Source: Cladopsammia gracilis
Taxonomy: Eukaryota > Cnidaria > Anthozoa > Scleractinia > Dendrophylliidae
Direction: 5' to 3'
DNA: 64,000 nt
Assembly (NCBI GenBank): GCA_022457155.1
Contig: JAJGOT010000138.1
Span: forward strand, 1,178,501-1,242,500
Every line of letters starts with the position of its first letter. The stretch's first letter is position 1. The position numbers and the translations under genes are program-made. Below the pieces are notes generated by a model, which was not told where the DNA came from, did not search any database, and saw nothing but the letters and a program-made list of their open reading frames with translations. Positions 1 through 38,600 of the stretch are shown here, in pieces.

Positions 1-1344
1 AAGTTCATTAAAAGACGTTAAAAGCAACTCGCACGTTTATCAAATGTCGTATGCAAACATGCCATTAAGAATTTGAATTTAAATTTTGAATTAATTTTGA
101 ATTTAAATTTTGAATTAATTTAATTTTTGAATTAGGTTCAAATTAAAAGTCAGGGCAATCCCCATCCAGTTCGATCCTAATTAACTTTCAGTTGCAAGCA
201 AATTAGCTTACGTGGAGGGCTGGAACTTGATGTTTTCTGCATAAAACTTGTTTTGATGCCTGCAGTTTGAAATAAGTTCTGATCTTTTGTAAAGTAAGGA
301 CTGTTTATCAGCGGTCAGGATGCAAAACTTCTCCGCTATAGACACTGCCTTTGTACGCACTAGCGTGCTTCAAAGTGACCACTTGATCAAGAAGTCACCC
401 TTACAAGCCAGTTCAACTCCCACATATAATTTGAAAGAGTCATGTTTTGGCTGAATGCTTCTCGTGATTGGTCTGTTAGATCTCTTATCCTTCAGTGGGG
501 TGGTTGAACTCGCATATCAAAGAGGTTCTTTAAAACCACTTGACTGTAATGCCTGATTATAGGGAGGAGCTGCCTTCTTGAACTCATTGCGGTCGTATGA
601 CCAGCTTGAGATCCTGTTGCTAAATTATTTCTGTTGGTAGGTGCTTTATTAGGTGCTTAGATTTCCATGATAAGTGAATGTTTTTCAACTGCCTTTGACT
701 TGCTTCGAATAACTATAAGTCCTAAAAGGCTAACATTCAAACAAAATACAGTCAAAATAAAAGTTAATAAACCATGGCAGCCATGAGACTATTTTCTGGT
801 CTTTTCTTGATCTTCGTGGTGGGTCCAAAAATTGACACAAATTAGACATTAGTTAAAATTTGAACAAGGACTATGCCCTCGTTAATTTTTTGACAGTTTT
901 GTTGACCGCTAGAAGTCTCAGAAATGGTGCTGGATTATCCTTGTATTGCCGATTCATTGAAATCTTACCATTTTAGTTGTCTTAATAGTTTTAAAAGGGC
1001 ACTTACTCCGTGATAAGTGAAAATTGTTCTCTGTGATGCATGATTTAATCTAAGAATTCAGCGTGATGCGTGATTGGTACCAGCTCCCCCCCCCCCCCCC
1101 CCGCTTCCCGCTTTATACCCTCTTATACGGCAATCTCCCCCAAAATCCTACACTGCTACAGAAGGCCAGATTCTGACACCCTAGTTTTTTTTGTGTGGGC
1201 ATTTTATCTTTGACTATAGCACCTGAGGTGTCCTAAATTTTGTGCCTTTTGAAAAACTATTTCCACACCCCCTGTGACAGAAGCCGCTTTCCATAGCGAG
1301 AGGGGGGGGTGGGGGTTCGGATAATTTTTGGAATGCCATTATAG
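1..1344. other. Upstream intergenic sequence
   Basis: No recognised gene. It holds an AT-rich short-period repeat at about 66-136 and a C run at about 1086-1102. A 23-codon ORF with a strong Kozak context starts at 774 and looks like a signal peptide, but it has no visible continuation. Confidence 0.6.
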
Positions 1345-1565
1345 TGGCCCTGCCAGGGTAAATTCCGACAGGCGACATGACCCAAAAAGTAGCGACAGCA
1401 CGTAAAATGGAATCGCGACAAGAGACAAATGTTCGTTCGATTTCCGACAGCAACGTGACAACAGCAACAGCAACACCGACACGAGACATTTAGTAGACAT
1501 TTTAAAATTCAGACAAGCAACATGGGACCCTTCCCCCCCCCCCCCCCCCCCCTTTGGCAGGGCCT
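1345..1565. mobile_element. hAT-like MITE with 8-bp target duplication
   Basis: A 221-bp element with inverted ends (TGGCCCTGCCA on the left; its complement GGCAGGGCC on the right), flanked on both sides by CATTATAG (1337-1344 and 1566-1573). An 8-bp duplication with short inverted ends is typical of hAT elements. A long C run lies just inside the right end. No coding capacity. Confidence 0.8.
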
Positions 1566-2063
1566 CATTATAGGGATGATATATGTTTACAAACATTCTT
1601 TTTGTTATTCAAATGTGCCAACCACTGGAACAAAAGAACCCTTTGTTTCGGCAGCCAATAAGGACCAATAAGGCTCTGGTTGGTGACGACATTGATATCT
1701 TCCGTATAGCTGTTTTTCAAATACCCAGACTGAGAACACACAGACTATCAGCGAACCGTCACACCTGTTCTTCAAGTTCAACGCGATCCAGGGTACAAAT
1801 CTGTATCGATAACTTTTCCATTTTTCGATCCATTTCCTGTAGACCATCCCTAGACCACCCTGATACACGACTAACAGCCACCGCAGAACACCGCACGATT
1901 TCGGTCAGCGGTCAAATATATAATCATACATACTTTATATAAACTTTTCGCCCCAGTGCCTTTCCGTCGAAGAGTGGCAAAAACTCACATGGTGGATGTG
2001 GTGCAATAATTTGTTTCTTTTTGGTGGAAATTGCTCAAACCGTTTTCTTTACAGCATCGTGAA

Positions 2064-26332
<24,269 letters not shown>

Positions 26333-26600
26333 TGCCATCTTAGGAATGTCACTTGTTATTATTTTTTGTTCATAAACATTAGTAAACATTAGTAGTCTAG
26401 TAGACTGATTATTGTACTTTGTTTCACGGGTTCAGTAAAATCACTGTCTAGCTCTCTCGGGACTGTTACTTTTGTTCGACATTTGGGATGCTTATCTTTC
26501 TTGATAAGAGCTTCCACCATTATAAACAGTTGAGTTTATAAGAACCACATCACACTCGTGTACAAGAGAGGTTGTCGTTCAGAGAGGATTTAAACACCTG

Positions 26601-26749
26601 GGTCCAGTTGTTCAAAGAGTGGATAACGCTATCCTCCAGATAAATCACTATCCAGTGGATAAACGCAGGTTAACAAAACCCATTGCGCTATCCAACGAAT
26701 AGTGATTTATCCGGTGGATAGCACTATCCACGTTTTGAACAACTGGGCA
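26601..26749. mobile_element. Inverted-repeat MITE, about 149 bp
   Basis: Ends CCAGTTGTTCAAA (left) and its near complement TTTTGAACAACTGGGC (right), with internal complementary GGATAACGCTATCC / GGATAGCACTATCC and GATAAATCACTATCC motifs. The target duplication is unclear. It lies 270 bp past the DIMT1 stop. Confidence 0.7.
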
Positions 26750-28723
26750 CAGCCGAGAAATAAAATCATCGGTTAAGTGTTTTTTTTTTTAAAATCCTGG
26801 GTTGGCGTTAACCGGCTTTCGAACAACCAGGCCTGATGTTCAAACAAGTCTAAAAAAAAGGAGACCCGCGTCACTAAGAAGAGTGGTCGCTAAGAGCAAA
26901 TGTGTAAACAATCATATAAGAAACTGTATTAAGGATCGTCGAGGTCGAAGCAGTATTAAATAAAGTTGTCCTGCTACAATAACAGGTGTCTATATTTAAA
27001 AGCTGAGAGTTTTTAATTGATCTAATTATAGTTTGTCTACGTCTTGAATCATATGAATTATCTCTCATAATATGGTGCCCATATCAACCCCCCCCCCCCC
27101 CCCCCCCTGCATTGTTAAGTCTCCAGTTTATTTATAACATTTGCCTAAAGCGTGCAGGAATTCAAAACGTATGCGTAACTCAATTATCGATTAGTTTTTA
27201 AGATCGTTTACAGCTGTAGTAATTAAGTATCCGATCATCCGCTAAAACATCCACGTCTATTTTAAGAAGGTCATCAACGTGTGAAGAATTCTTCCATTCT
27301 TGGATGCCAAGTTTAAAGTTACAAGGGAACACCACTTTAACAAATATTCCAATTAGTGTCCAAAGTTGCAGCGATCCTTGTGTCTATTAGGAATACTCGG
27401 TAGATTCTTGGCTCGGTTTGTATATGATGAAATGCAAGTAATGTAGTAAATTAATCGTGTTAGTTCGGGCGTTTCTATACGTTGTAAGCAACATTAGTAG
27501 AATATACACACGCCACGGAAGAAATGAGTTTGTAAAAAGAAGGGTGTGCTTGTGAACGAGGGTTCATTTATAGATTTCAATTCATAGATGGAAGCTTGGA
27601 TGGAATTCCCTCCGAATGATTTAGGGAAAACCTTTTTAAAGAGCGGAATATAAAATGTCTCAATTTCAGATTATAAGAAGAATTCATGTTAACGTCTGGC
27701 TATAATGTCATGTACGAATAGATTTCGTGTGGTGTTGAACTTTTTCAGTGACTGTTCACTGAAGAAAGCACATGCAAGTAAAGTACCCGTTGATTTTTAT
27801 CTAACCGTTTTTATTCTTATAAATATCGAATGTCAATCATTTAACCCGCCAAGAACTTGTTGACGCTTCCAGACGAAAAAAGCAGCTTAATTAATTAGGG
27901 TAAGAAATCTCAGTGTTACCATAGTAACACGAATTGGTATTAAACGAAAGAGGGAGAAAAGAAAAAGTTTGTTACAGTGATGTCATCGGAAGAGGAAATC
28001 GGGTAGATTCTGCATGTACCGGAGCACACATTACGTAAAACAAAAGGAACAAAGAACGACAACAATACAAATGCAAAACAAGACCAAAAATACAATACCT
28101 CACAAACAATAGAAGACCATGGATACCGGTACATGCAGAAAGACCCGGAAATGGGCCGACAACAAGGTATTGTTTATTTACTAAACGCCGTTGTGACCTT
28201 AGCTAGTTGACGAGACGTCGAGTAAATAAAAAGTATAAAAGCCTCCAAACTGACTGATTATCGCGAACTGAAATAAAAGGCATTAGGGTAAACCATGAAC
28301 GGTACCGGGAAGTGGGAAAACTAAGGCTAATTAATATAAAAATAATCAATAAACGTTTGTTTGCCAGTATCGTCTTTCCAGAACATTTTTAACTTTATCA
28401 CTTCTCCACAGACGCAAAAATCGTACTTGAAAAGCTCTATTGTGCCCCTATGATGCCTCGTCGAGTCGTTGAGTGGTGTGAAAGACATTAAAAAAAAATA
28501 AATAAAAAGAAGCCCCTCTCTTTAACAACATATTTTTTATCCATAAAGTTCAAAATCGTAGTTTTTATATTTCATTCTTGGTAGTGATAATTTAGCCGGG
28601 CATATCAAGACACCCTTGTTTGGTTTTACTCGTCGCATGTAAACTGTATTTTGATCACTTGGCTGTTGCGGGTAGTGTAAGTAGGACGTCTTATAAAACC
28701 ACAGTATAACCACCGTCTGCATA
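26750..28723. other. Intergenic sequence between DIMT1 and the receptor gene
   Basis: No gene recognised. Possible AATAAA signals at about 26760 and 26959 could end the DIMT1 transcript. A C run occupies about 27090-27108. Confidence 0.4.
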
Positions 28724-28864
28724 GAGTGATTTTACTTCATCTGTGAAATAGTTAGTAGAATAGTACGCACTATTAGACTATAATTCCATTGTTTCCTTTT
28801 GTTTAATTTGGACTATCACACACTAATTGTTAGATAGTGTTTCACAGATGAAGTAAAATCACTC
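28724..28864. mobile_element. 141-bp TA-flanked MITE, copy 2
   Basis: Same length, orientation and, by eye, same sequence as 22745-22885, again with TA on both sides. It sits in the intergenic region about 730 bp before the receptor start codon. Confidence 0.9.
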
Positions 28865-29592
28865 TAGTATGGCGAAAAGGCTGCCATCGTCTCTATCTAC
28901 CGGTTACCACGCTGACCAGCTATAACAAAGGCTGTTTAAATTAAATTTTCAAACATTTCGAAACATTTGTTTTGGCTCAAAACGAACAGTAGCTTTTATG
29001 TTAAATGGTCACCTTTTTATTAAATACAGGCACTTATAAGAAGATTTGTTGACGTACTCGGTTTTATGGGCGTCCACCAGGCCGGAAACCGTCAAAGACC
29101 AAAACTTGATAACATTTGACTTGTGAATAATGATTTTGTCTCATCATCCGCACTGATCCGCTTGCTAGGTAATGACCTTTTAGCATCTTAATTACCGATG
29201 GTAATTGGGCCAGTGTTGTCATGTCATGTCTGTACTGAGGCATGCCAAACGTATTGAAATCACCTTTTGAAAGATATTGTTTCACTACACGGTTCACAGT
29301 ACTTGTCAATTTTTCTGAAAGTTCAAGGCTGGGATTGGATTATTACTACACGCGCGGTTTACGTTTTCTATCTAGTTTACTCGATCATCGCTAAAACACA
29401 TCTATATATGTATGTCGCGCCACGACAAGGCGATTATAAATTCTCTTCAACGTAACTGGCATTACACGAAATTGCCTGTACCTTCCATTCTAAAGTTTAT
29501 CAGCGAGTGAACCGAGGCGCAGCTGCAGCTAAACAAAAGGAAGGAAAATAACAAAACTCAAATCACACTCTGGACTGTGGACAGCCATTCAA
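28865..29592 (+). promoter_or_regulatory. Putative promoter and 5'UTR region of the receptor gene
   Basis: The 730 bp before the ATG contain no coding sequence. No convincing TATA box was seen, so the start site is inferred only from position. A separate upstream non-coding exon is possible. Confidence 0.3.
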
Positions 29593-29689
29593 ATGGATAA
29601 AAGCCTAAAAGTTTGCCGAATCTGTTTGTTGTTGCTGTCTGTTTTGACATCGTTTCAAGAAGTCAAAGCCGCAAGGACCGCGCAAAAAG
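29593..29689 (+). CDS. Receptor exon 1: start codon and signal peptide
   Basis: Encodes [20 protein letters not shown] and then [12 protein letters not shown], ending in phase 1 at gtaaat. The ATG is in fair context (caaATGG) and is the only one before the hydrophobic segment. The 5'UTR probably covers part of 29460-29592. Confidence 0.82.
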
Positions 29690-32600
29690 GTAAATGTAGA
29701 CGACTCTAGAAAAACAATTTCTTGTTTTATAAATTATGTTGCCGAGCTACACTGCAGCTGCCTCAATTCGTAATGATTTTGTTATGATTTTACGAGGTTG
29801 AAGTAGCTCGTAAAAAAGATTAATTTATAGTTACAATACATATAGTGGAGTTTTCTTGTAGATCAACCGTACTGTTATGCTAATTGGTCGTTCTTCAATT
29901 CACTTGGTATAAAAAAATGCATTAAAAATTGAAGTGAATAATCAATATGTGGATTGAGAAATTCAGCACACATAATTACGGAAACAAGTTAGGCAGTGCT
30001 TCCTTGAGTGTCCTTGTTGTCTATACGTCGTTTGCAGTTATAGCTTTCTTTTCTTCTTAAAACACGATAGAAATGTGACTAAATTATTATATTCACATCG
30101 GCTGATTTAACAGATTCAATATCGTAGAGTAGACAGAGGTCTGGAAATGTTGTATTGCTTTCCTTCAATTCTCCCGTTAAATGGGTACCATGGTGAAAAT
30201 GCTCGCTGAAATTCATGTTCTGTGGACAGTGGAACCTCTGTTTGATTAGGAGCCAGAGATAGGTTTTTGTCGTTTTCAGTTGCAATGTATGTACTTTGTA
30301 ACCAGAAAAATGTCATCTTAGTTTTATCGCGAAAGTACAGAAAGATGTGAAGGAAAATGCTTTTTTATCTCGTTAATGCGCTTGCGCATTAAGCGAGATT
30401 TCGAAGTCGAGTACTAAAAAAGGGACAAAAGTTGTTAACAAAATTTTGTGGACTTTTGTCCGGGGGGGTTTCTTGTTCCTTCTTTATAGAAGCTATATTA
30501 GGGCATTGAGGATATGGTTGGTTAAAGCGGTTAGGATTTCAAGAAGGGCGTCACATACTGCCACTAAAATGTTTGGGGAGCACCCCCGGACCTATTGTTA
30601 ATTTCCCTAGGGTATTGGGATGTCAGAACTTGTGATGAACTTGTCATATCTCAGATTACGTTACCGCAAAGGTATTAGTCCTTCTTAAATTTCGATATCT
30701 CACGTTACCTATCAGTTTCAATCATTTGTCGTAAAGCCATTATAGCTACTTTAAAAGGGTAAAAATAGGTTAAATGCGTTTTCTTGGGAAACGTAGTTTG
30801 AGAATTTCACGGTGTATTTTACTAATGGAGAGGTTATAAGAAAGTTAAATGGGACAGGAAAGTTTGTGTGTTAATATGAGCGGTATGGCAGAGCAAAATA
30901 GCATGAACTTTGCGTTTTTTTCTATTGAGTTGTGGTTACACATACCTTGGGTTTGGGGCCTTCCCAAGGGTTAATGGCTTGGGTTCGGTTTATCTCAGGT
31001 TTCATCTTACCCTTGGGGATGCGGTTACACAGTAAAAGACTCCCCAGGGTAAAATATAATAAGATATGAGTTCACTGACACTGCAGTTTACGCGCGAAAA
31101 CGTACAGATCGACATGGATGACACGAATCGAGATCTTGTAAGTTTAATTTCAGTCATTCTCCTGCTTATCATTTGATAAATATAACAATCCGGCATTTTT
31201 TTTTTGCGAGAAGACACCGAAGAAGACGCCTTCAACTACGCTATCTTCAAGGTTTGTCGGCGTTTTATTTACATTTAGGAGCTCGCCACGAACTTGCTCG
31301 TCGCCAAGGAGGGCTTGGGTATTTCCACGACCACAGAATTGGTTTCAGCAACTTCTAAATAACAATGCACTCGATCACTGGTGGAAAGAAAATTTTAGAG
31401 TTACAAGTAAGCGTGCAATTAACCAAGCGTATCAGAGGTCAACTCAGCAGCAGGCAATTTCCTGTATTAGCTACGTTCTGCATTATGATTGGCCAAGCGG
31501 TTTGATTGTGCAATAGTATGGTAACCATGTCATAGTTGTGTTGATTTTCGAAAAAAGGGACAAAAGTTGTTAACAAAATTTTGTGGACTTTTGTCCGGGG
31601 GGGTTTCTTCTTTCTTCTTTATAGAAGCTATATTAGGGCATTGAGGATATGGTTGGTTAAAGCGGTTAGGATTTCAAGAAGGGCGTCACATACCGTCACT
31701 AAAATTTTTGAGGAACACCCCCGGTCCTATTGTTAATTTCCCTAGGGTATTGAAATGTCATGAACTTGTCATGTCTTACGTTACCTCACCACAAAGGTAT
31801 TACAGTTCTTATTAAGTTTCGATATCTCACGTTAGGTATCAATCTTTCAAATTTGTTTTTAAGTTTATGTGTCCTAGACGTTCTACGCTGTTTGCGTTTT
31901 ATGCTTTTTGTTTCCTGTGTGGATGTGTCGGAGACGTTCTACGCTCTTTGCGTCTTATGCTTTAGAAATTTCTTTGTCCGCTTTTTGAGGTTTATAGCAG
32001 AGTTGTTTTTCAACTGTTTTAGAGCTGACCTCATCGCCTGACAGATTGTACATGTTTCTTATCTAAACCACAGAAACAACAATGTTGAGGTGTCATGATT
32101 ATGCAATAGTATGCAAGAGAGGTGAGATTTTGCCTATTCAGCTAACTAAAAATGTTTCGGTTTGATTACGCAAGAGTATGCATTACGGTTTGATTATGCA
32201 ATAGTACGCAAAAGACGTAATAATTTTGCTGATTTTGTTAACAAAGTTTATCAAGCAAGCATTTTAAGAAGAATTTTTCGCCGTGTCTAAATGCCCGGCA
32301 GCCGGGCACGGTCTGAAATAGACTAAATGCCCGGCAGTCAGAAATTTTCACAAAATTTTCACTGAATGGCTCTTTCAAACCTTTTGAGAGTATTTGATGT
32401 TCGTTGAGAAATGTCAAGCGATTCCAAAAATTATTTTTCTTTTCCATTTGACGAAATATCCAAGCTTGACATTTCTAAACGAACATCGAATGCTCTTAAA
32501 AGGTTTGAAAGAGCCTTTCAGTGAAAATTCTATGAAAATTTCTCACTGCCGGGCATTTAGTCTATTTCAGACCGTGCCAGGTAGTCTGCAGAAATGTTCT

Positions 32601-35600
32601 TAGTGTCGTAAACATAGCGATCTTATAGTATACCGAAGCTTGAATATTTCGTCAACTGGAAAATCGAAATAATTTTGGGAATCGCTTGGTAATTCTAAAC
32701 GAACTTTACTAAAGAGGTTTGAGTGAGACGTTCAGTCGAAATTCTGTGAAAATTTCTGACTGCGAGTCTCAGCAGAAATTTTCTAAGTGTCGAGAACATA
32801 GCGATCTTATGGTATGCCTAAGCTTGGATATTTCGTCAACTGGAAAGCAAAATAATTTTTGGAAGCGCTTGACATTTCTAAACGAACATCGAATACTCTC
32901 AAAAGGTTTGAAAGAGCCATTCATTGAAAATTTTGTGAAAATTTCTGTTTGCCGGGCATTTAGTCTATTTAAGACCGTTCCCGGCTGCCGGGTATTTAGA
33001 CACGGCGCATTTTATAAGCGATTTCAGCGTGTAGATTTTTTTCAAGAGAGATTTTGTCTATAACACAACAGATCGCCCTTGTTAGTGAACACCATCTTAG
33101 CTGAACCGCTTCCAAATATCCCTCTAGCAAAGAAAATGCAGACATCTCTTAATTTTCCATCAACCCTACCCGTCTGGCTTTAAAAGCCACTGTTAAACAA
33201 TTTACAACATCACACAATATTATACAACAAAAGACAAACTGTAACCTCAACAAAATTAGCGATTTTCTAAAACCATACATTTTCTAGTAAACATCAATCT
33301 ATTGAGATTCCTTAAATTCCTTCAAAACAAAACACTCCCATATTATGAAATGTTTTATCACAATCATTGTCACACAACAACTGATATATAATTATACCTT
33401 TAAAATTTTTCATAAGAAGAACCTTCCTTCTTTAATTTACGAAATAACTTTGTCACACCGATACCCCTACAACTTTACAAAATTAACACCCCATCAACGT
33501 ACCGCCTTAGACACAAAATCTGCACATATTAAAAAAAAAGATGCAATTTCATTCGAAACGTACTCTCCACTCCTAAAACCAAAAAATATGAACACTTTTT
33601 ACAAGAATTAACTTCAAATAGCAATCAAATACAAACCAATTCATTTCTTAAACTTAAAAGGATCCATTTAATCCCTAATAGTTACATGGCAGTTAGCGAA
33701 CAGATGACACCGGAAATACAAAACTCTCGACTTGAAAATAAAAAACAGACAAATAGTATATATTCGCAAATAGCCCATTCATAATTACCTTATGCAGCCA
33801 TTTCTTTTTAAACCCTCCACATACCAAAAATCAATCTCCGCTTAGCTTTGCAAAAAATTCCACATCGATCTCGATACAAACACACAACAGCGTTAAATTA
33901 ATCCTTCAAAAACCATTGATAAGTAGCTAATTAGTCCATCACAGACATACCGCTAATCGATACCGGAAAACGTAGATATTTCGGCCCTCCCACAACTAAA
34001 CAAGTTTCAACAAAATATTGCACATCACACAACATTTAATAAAGCAATCTTAAACAATTTGTCAATGTTGCTAACCCTTACATTTAAAAGCGATTTCCGA
34101 CAACCCATCTTTAATTCATCTTCATTTTCTTTCAACTTACCAATTAAACGTTATATAAAAACACAGGCCTAGGGATTGTCTTATCAAACATATCAATCAA
34201 AATATAAAAGGTATCTCCGCAATGCCGCAATGTTCTTACTTAAAACGATTTACACCTTTTCAGTTCAAAAACAAAAGAGTAATCACTAATTTTTCCGTCT
34301 AGCTGTAAATCTAATTTTAAGACAAATTCGCCGACAACTGCACAAAAAAGTGCTTTTCAAACACTACGAACAATGTCTGTCTTGAATACCAAAAAATAAA
34401 ACAATAAGGTAAAACCTAAATCTTTTAACAATATACACATTCTGCAATTTCTTACGACAAAAAATATTGCGAAAACGTTATTATAGTAAGCCCATTGACT
34501 AACTATAACATGCCATATGTGCAAGCTGAACCTTCATCTTTCACGCAATCGGCACACCCTTTTATCGCGCAAATAGACACATGACTAAGCAACACCACAG
34601 CTATCCTTAAAATAACAAACAAGTGGCTACAAGTATAAACTCGATGAAACTTTAGCACGTTTCGAAATCTTATCATAACTTAAATGACACGCACTATTTA
34701 GAGTTTCTTAATATAGTCCTCCTTATTTTAAAGAACATTGTAATTGAATTTCGATGATGCCTCAACTGAAAAAACATTCACTTACACTCATAATAATATC
34801 ACGTTATTCCGTTCTACATAAAATCTTTGTCCCGTATGTACGCTTTGAAAAAATTGAATATTCAATTTTACCCTCCCCCCGTCACCCCCCACACTGAAAA
34901 AAGACAAGACGACCCAAAATAACATCGAACTGAAACAATTTTTTTCTAAAATCAAACAGGTGCCAGCAAAACAAAATCACATAAATTGCGCCTTTCGCGC
35001 TCCATCATAGTCCGTGATTTAATGTGAACGCCGAGGAGAGAGAGAGAGCGGGGGGGGGGGGTACAATTTAAGATAAGCATGTGTGCCGCCAGGGTTCTCA
35101 AGCCCTGACCCTATTAAGAGTAGAAAATCAAAAAAAATCAGAACTTGTCATGAACTTGTCATATCTCACATTACGTTACCGCAAAGGCATTAAGTTCTTC
35201 TTAAGTTTCGATATCTCACGTTACCTATCAGCTTCAATCATTTATCGTAAAGCCAAAAATAGGTCAAATGCGTTTTTTTGGCAAACGCAGTTTGAGAATT
35301 TCACGGTGTATTTTTACGAATGGCGACGTTTTAAGAAAGTTAAATGGGACGGGAAAGTTTGTGTTTTAATATGAGCGATATGGCAGAGCAAAATTTGCGT
35401 TTGTTCTAGTACGCCGGTGGCGGCTTAGAATTTTAAACATGAACGCTTATCAGCATAAGTGGAAAAGCGTTATTTCCTGAATTATTCTAGAGCTCTCACG
35501 CAATGCAAGTATGAACGTTCCAGTATGGGAATCCCGAAACGTCAAGTTGGATATCGAGTTCGACTTCGAGTTGGACTTCGAGTTGGATTTCGAAATATGA

Positions 35601-38600
35601 AAAACTATAATCGATAAAAATCGACAGTCGAACCTCTCCTTACGGACACCTCTCTAATACGGATACCTCTTTATTACGGAAAGTTTCCTGTGTCCCGACA
35701 AAATTCGCACATATTTTCTTTAAAAAAGACCTCTATAATACGGACCCTCTCTAATACGGACAACGGACACTAAATTCGGTCCCAGAGAGCAAATTAATAT
35801 AAACTTAACCTCCTTATCACGGACACTCCGGTGATCAGGTGATGATAGTTTGAGTAAGTAATACAATTTCCTGTTTGCGGTTACAAACATGTATCGCAAG
35901 ACGTTTTCAGAATAGACCTTATCACGGTTTTTCCAAAATTTTATATGGGCCTGATAGCAATAATCCATCGACACTGCTGGGAAAAGCATCTCAAAAATAG
36001 TAAAATGGCCGAGTTTAAAGCGATATCTTTTAAAATAATGGAGATATAGCTCCGCCAAGTCGGCAAATTTCACAGACGTTTGTATCGCGCGGCCAAATAT
36101 CTTGCCTACCGGTAGGCAAGAAATTTGGCCGCGCGGATCTGGATCAGTAAAATCCTGTACAAGATAAACTAGTAGTTTCCACTGGAAAGTGAAGTGCTGC
36201 GAGTAAAGCTTATTGCAGAAGAAGACTTGTTTGGAGATATCTCGTTAATTGCATGTACTTTAGATAGTGACCAGATGAGCGACTTGATCTATTTTGCCAT
36301 TGGATTAACTTGGCTAATATATATGCCGTTCGAACGGCAAAACCGCACGGCTACTGAACGGATGAACGCGAAGTATGAATAAAGCCGTTTCTGATGGCTC
36401 AAAACGGGAAAGTTTGCAGAGATTAGCGACCTTTAATTCTCTCTCAATGTAATGTGCGACTCTGATGAAGATAACGAATGGAAAGCAGAACCATCGACTA
36501 TGGTCTAAGTAGAATTTCGAGGCGACTGGAGGCGTTGGAGCGATTTTACCGCCGATTTCCTTCGGTGGATCCGATCGGCTCGATGAGCGGAGTGCTGTCT
36601 CTTTCAGAGGGAGGACTGAAACAATTGAACTAAAAATCGCTGGAATCGCGAATCGACCGCAAAACCACTCACTGAGGCACAAGTAAACACACAAAGAAGT
36701 TCAGATGAACCAGTTTTATTCAAATATCGTTCCTAATTTTACGCTCAAACTCGAAGTGAATTTTCCCAATACAAATCCTTATAATTTCGCTATTACGCCA
36801 GTTACCACGACGTTTATCACTTGAGCTTAGGCTACCTGTGCTGCCAGATGGTACGTTGTGACAAAGGCAGTATCTTCTCGTGACCTTTTTTCTTTTGTGT
36901 AAGTGCCGATTGTCTAGAGGCAAAGAGACCTTTCTATGATGTTTTCTGGGTAACCCCGTGATTTGAGGCGTTGTTTGAATTTTTAAACGCTCTCTTCAAA
37001 TGTTTTCTTTTTTATGAAGAGTTAGTTCTAAGCAATCTTATTGCTTTCGCCTTTAATGAATCCATATTTTACGCCTTTACGCCTGGTGGGTGGCGTGAGA
37101 CGATGTGTGTACTGAAAGGTCTCGGTCGGCTTGTAGTGAGTGTTGATATCCAAGATGGAATCTTTTGTGAATCTTTTCCCTTTATTAAAACACTGTGGTG
37201 ACAATCTAGTTAAATGCTGTTTTCTTTTCTTTTTTTGTTAATTTTTCTCGATTTTTTTCCTACTAACTCGAAATCCAACTCGAAGTCCAACTCGAAGTCC
37301 AACTCGAAGTCCAACTCGAGGTATCATTACTACTGAACCTACCTGCCCGGGGTTACCCAGAAAACATCAAGGTGTCTTTGCCTCTAGACAATCGGCACTT
37401 ACACAAAAGAAAAAAGGTCACGAGAGGATACTGCCTTTTGTCACAACGTACCATCTGGCAGCACAGGTAGCCTAAGCTCAAGTGATAAACGTCGTGGTAA
37501 ATGGCGTAATAGCGAAATTATAAGGATTTGTATTGGGAAAATTCACTTCGAGTTTGAGCGTAAAATTAGGAACGATATTTGAATAAAACTGGTTCATCTG
37601 AACTTCTTTGTGTGTTTACTTGTGTCTCAGTGAGTGGTTTTGCGGTCGATTCGCGATTCCAGCGATTTTTAGTTCAACTGTTTCAGTCCTCCCTCTGAAA
37701 GAGACAGCACTCCGCTCATCGAGCCGATCGGATCCACCGAAGTAAATCGGCGGTAAAATCGCTCCAACGCCTCCAGTCGCCTCGAAATTCTAGTTAGACC
37801 ATAGTCGATAGTTCTGCTTTCCATTCGTTATCTTCATCAGAGTCGCACATTACATTGAGAGAGAATTAAAGGTCGCTAATCTCTGCAAACTTTCCCGTTT
37901 TGAGCCATCAGAAACGGCTTTATTCATACTTCGCGTCCATCCGTTCAGTAGCCGTGCGGTTTTGCCGTTCGAACGGCATATATATTAGCCAAGTTAATCC
38001 AATGGCAAAATAGATCAAGTCGCTCATCTGTTCACTACATGTATCTAAAGTACGTGCAATTAACGAGATATCTCCAAACAAGTCTTCTTCTGCAAACAGC
38101 TTTACTCGCAGCACTTCACTTTCCAATGGAAACTACTAGTTTATCTTGTACAGGATTTTACTGATCCAGATCCGCGCGGCCAAATTTCTTGCCTACCGGT
38201 AGGCAAGAAATTTGGCCGCGCGATACAAACGTCTGTGAAATTTGCCGACTTTGCGGAGCGATATCTCCATTATTTTAAAAGATATCGCTTTTAAACTTGG
38301 CCATTTTACTATTTTTGAGATGCTTTTCCCAGCAGTGTCGATGGATTATTGCTATCAGGCCCATATAAAATTTTGGAAAAACCGTGATAAGGTCTATTCT
38401 GAAAACGTCTTACGATACATGTTTGTAACCACAAACAGGAAATTGTATTACTTACTCAAACTATCATCACCTGATCACCGGAGTGTCCGTGATAAAGAGG
38501 TTAAGTTTATATTAATTTGCTCTCTGGGACCGAATTTAGTGTCCGTTGTCCGTATTAGAGAGGGTCCGTATTATAGAAGTCTTTTTTAAAGGAAATATGT

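Noticed and set aside
774..845. A 23-codon ORF (MAAMRLFSGLFLIFVVGPK start) with ideal Kozak context, like a signal-peptide exon
   Set aside because: There is no convincing splice donor or downstream exon; it may be chance.
33345..33611. An 88-codon ORF in the G-poor block
   Set aside because: Low G content makes stop codons uneven by frame; no domain is seen and the frame does not continue.
36194..38589. Matching ORFs of 62-68 and 115-117 codons in both arms of the palindrome
   Set aside because: Conservation is explained by arm identity alone; no family is recognised. Kept as a note under the palindrome, not as genes.
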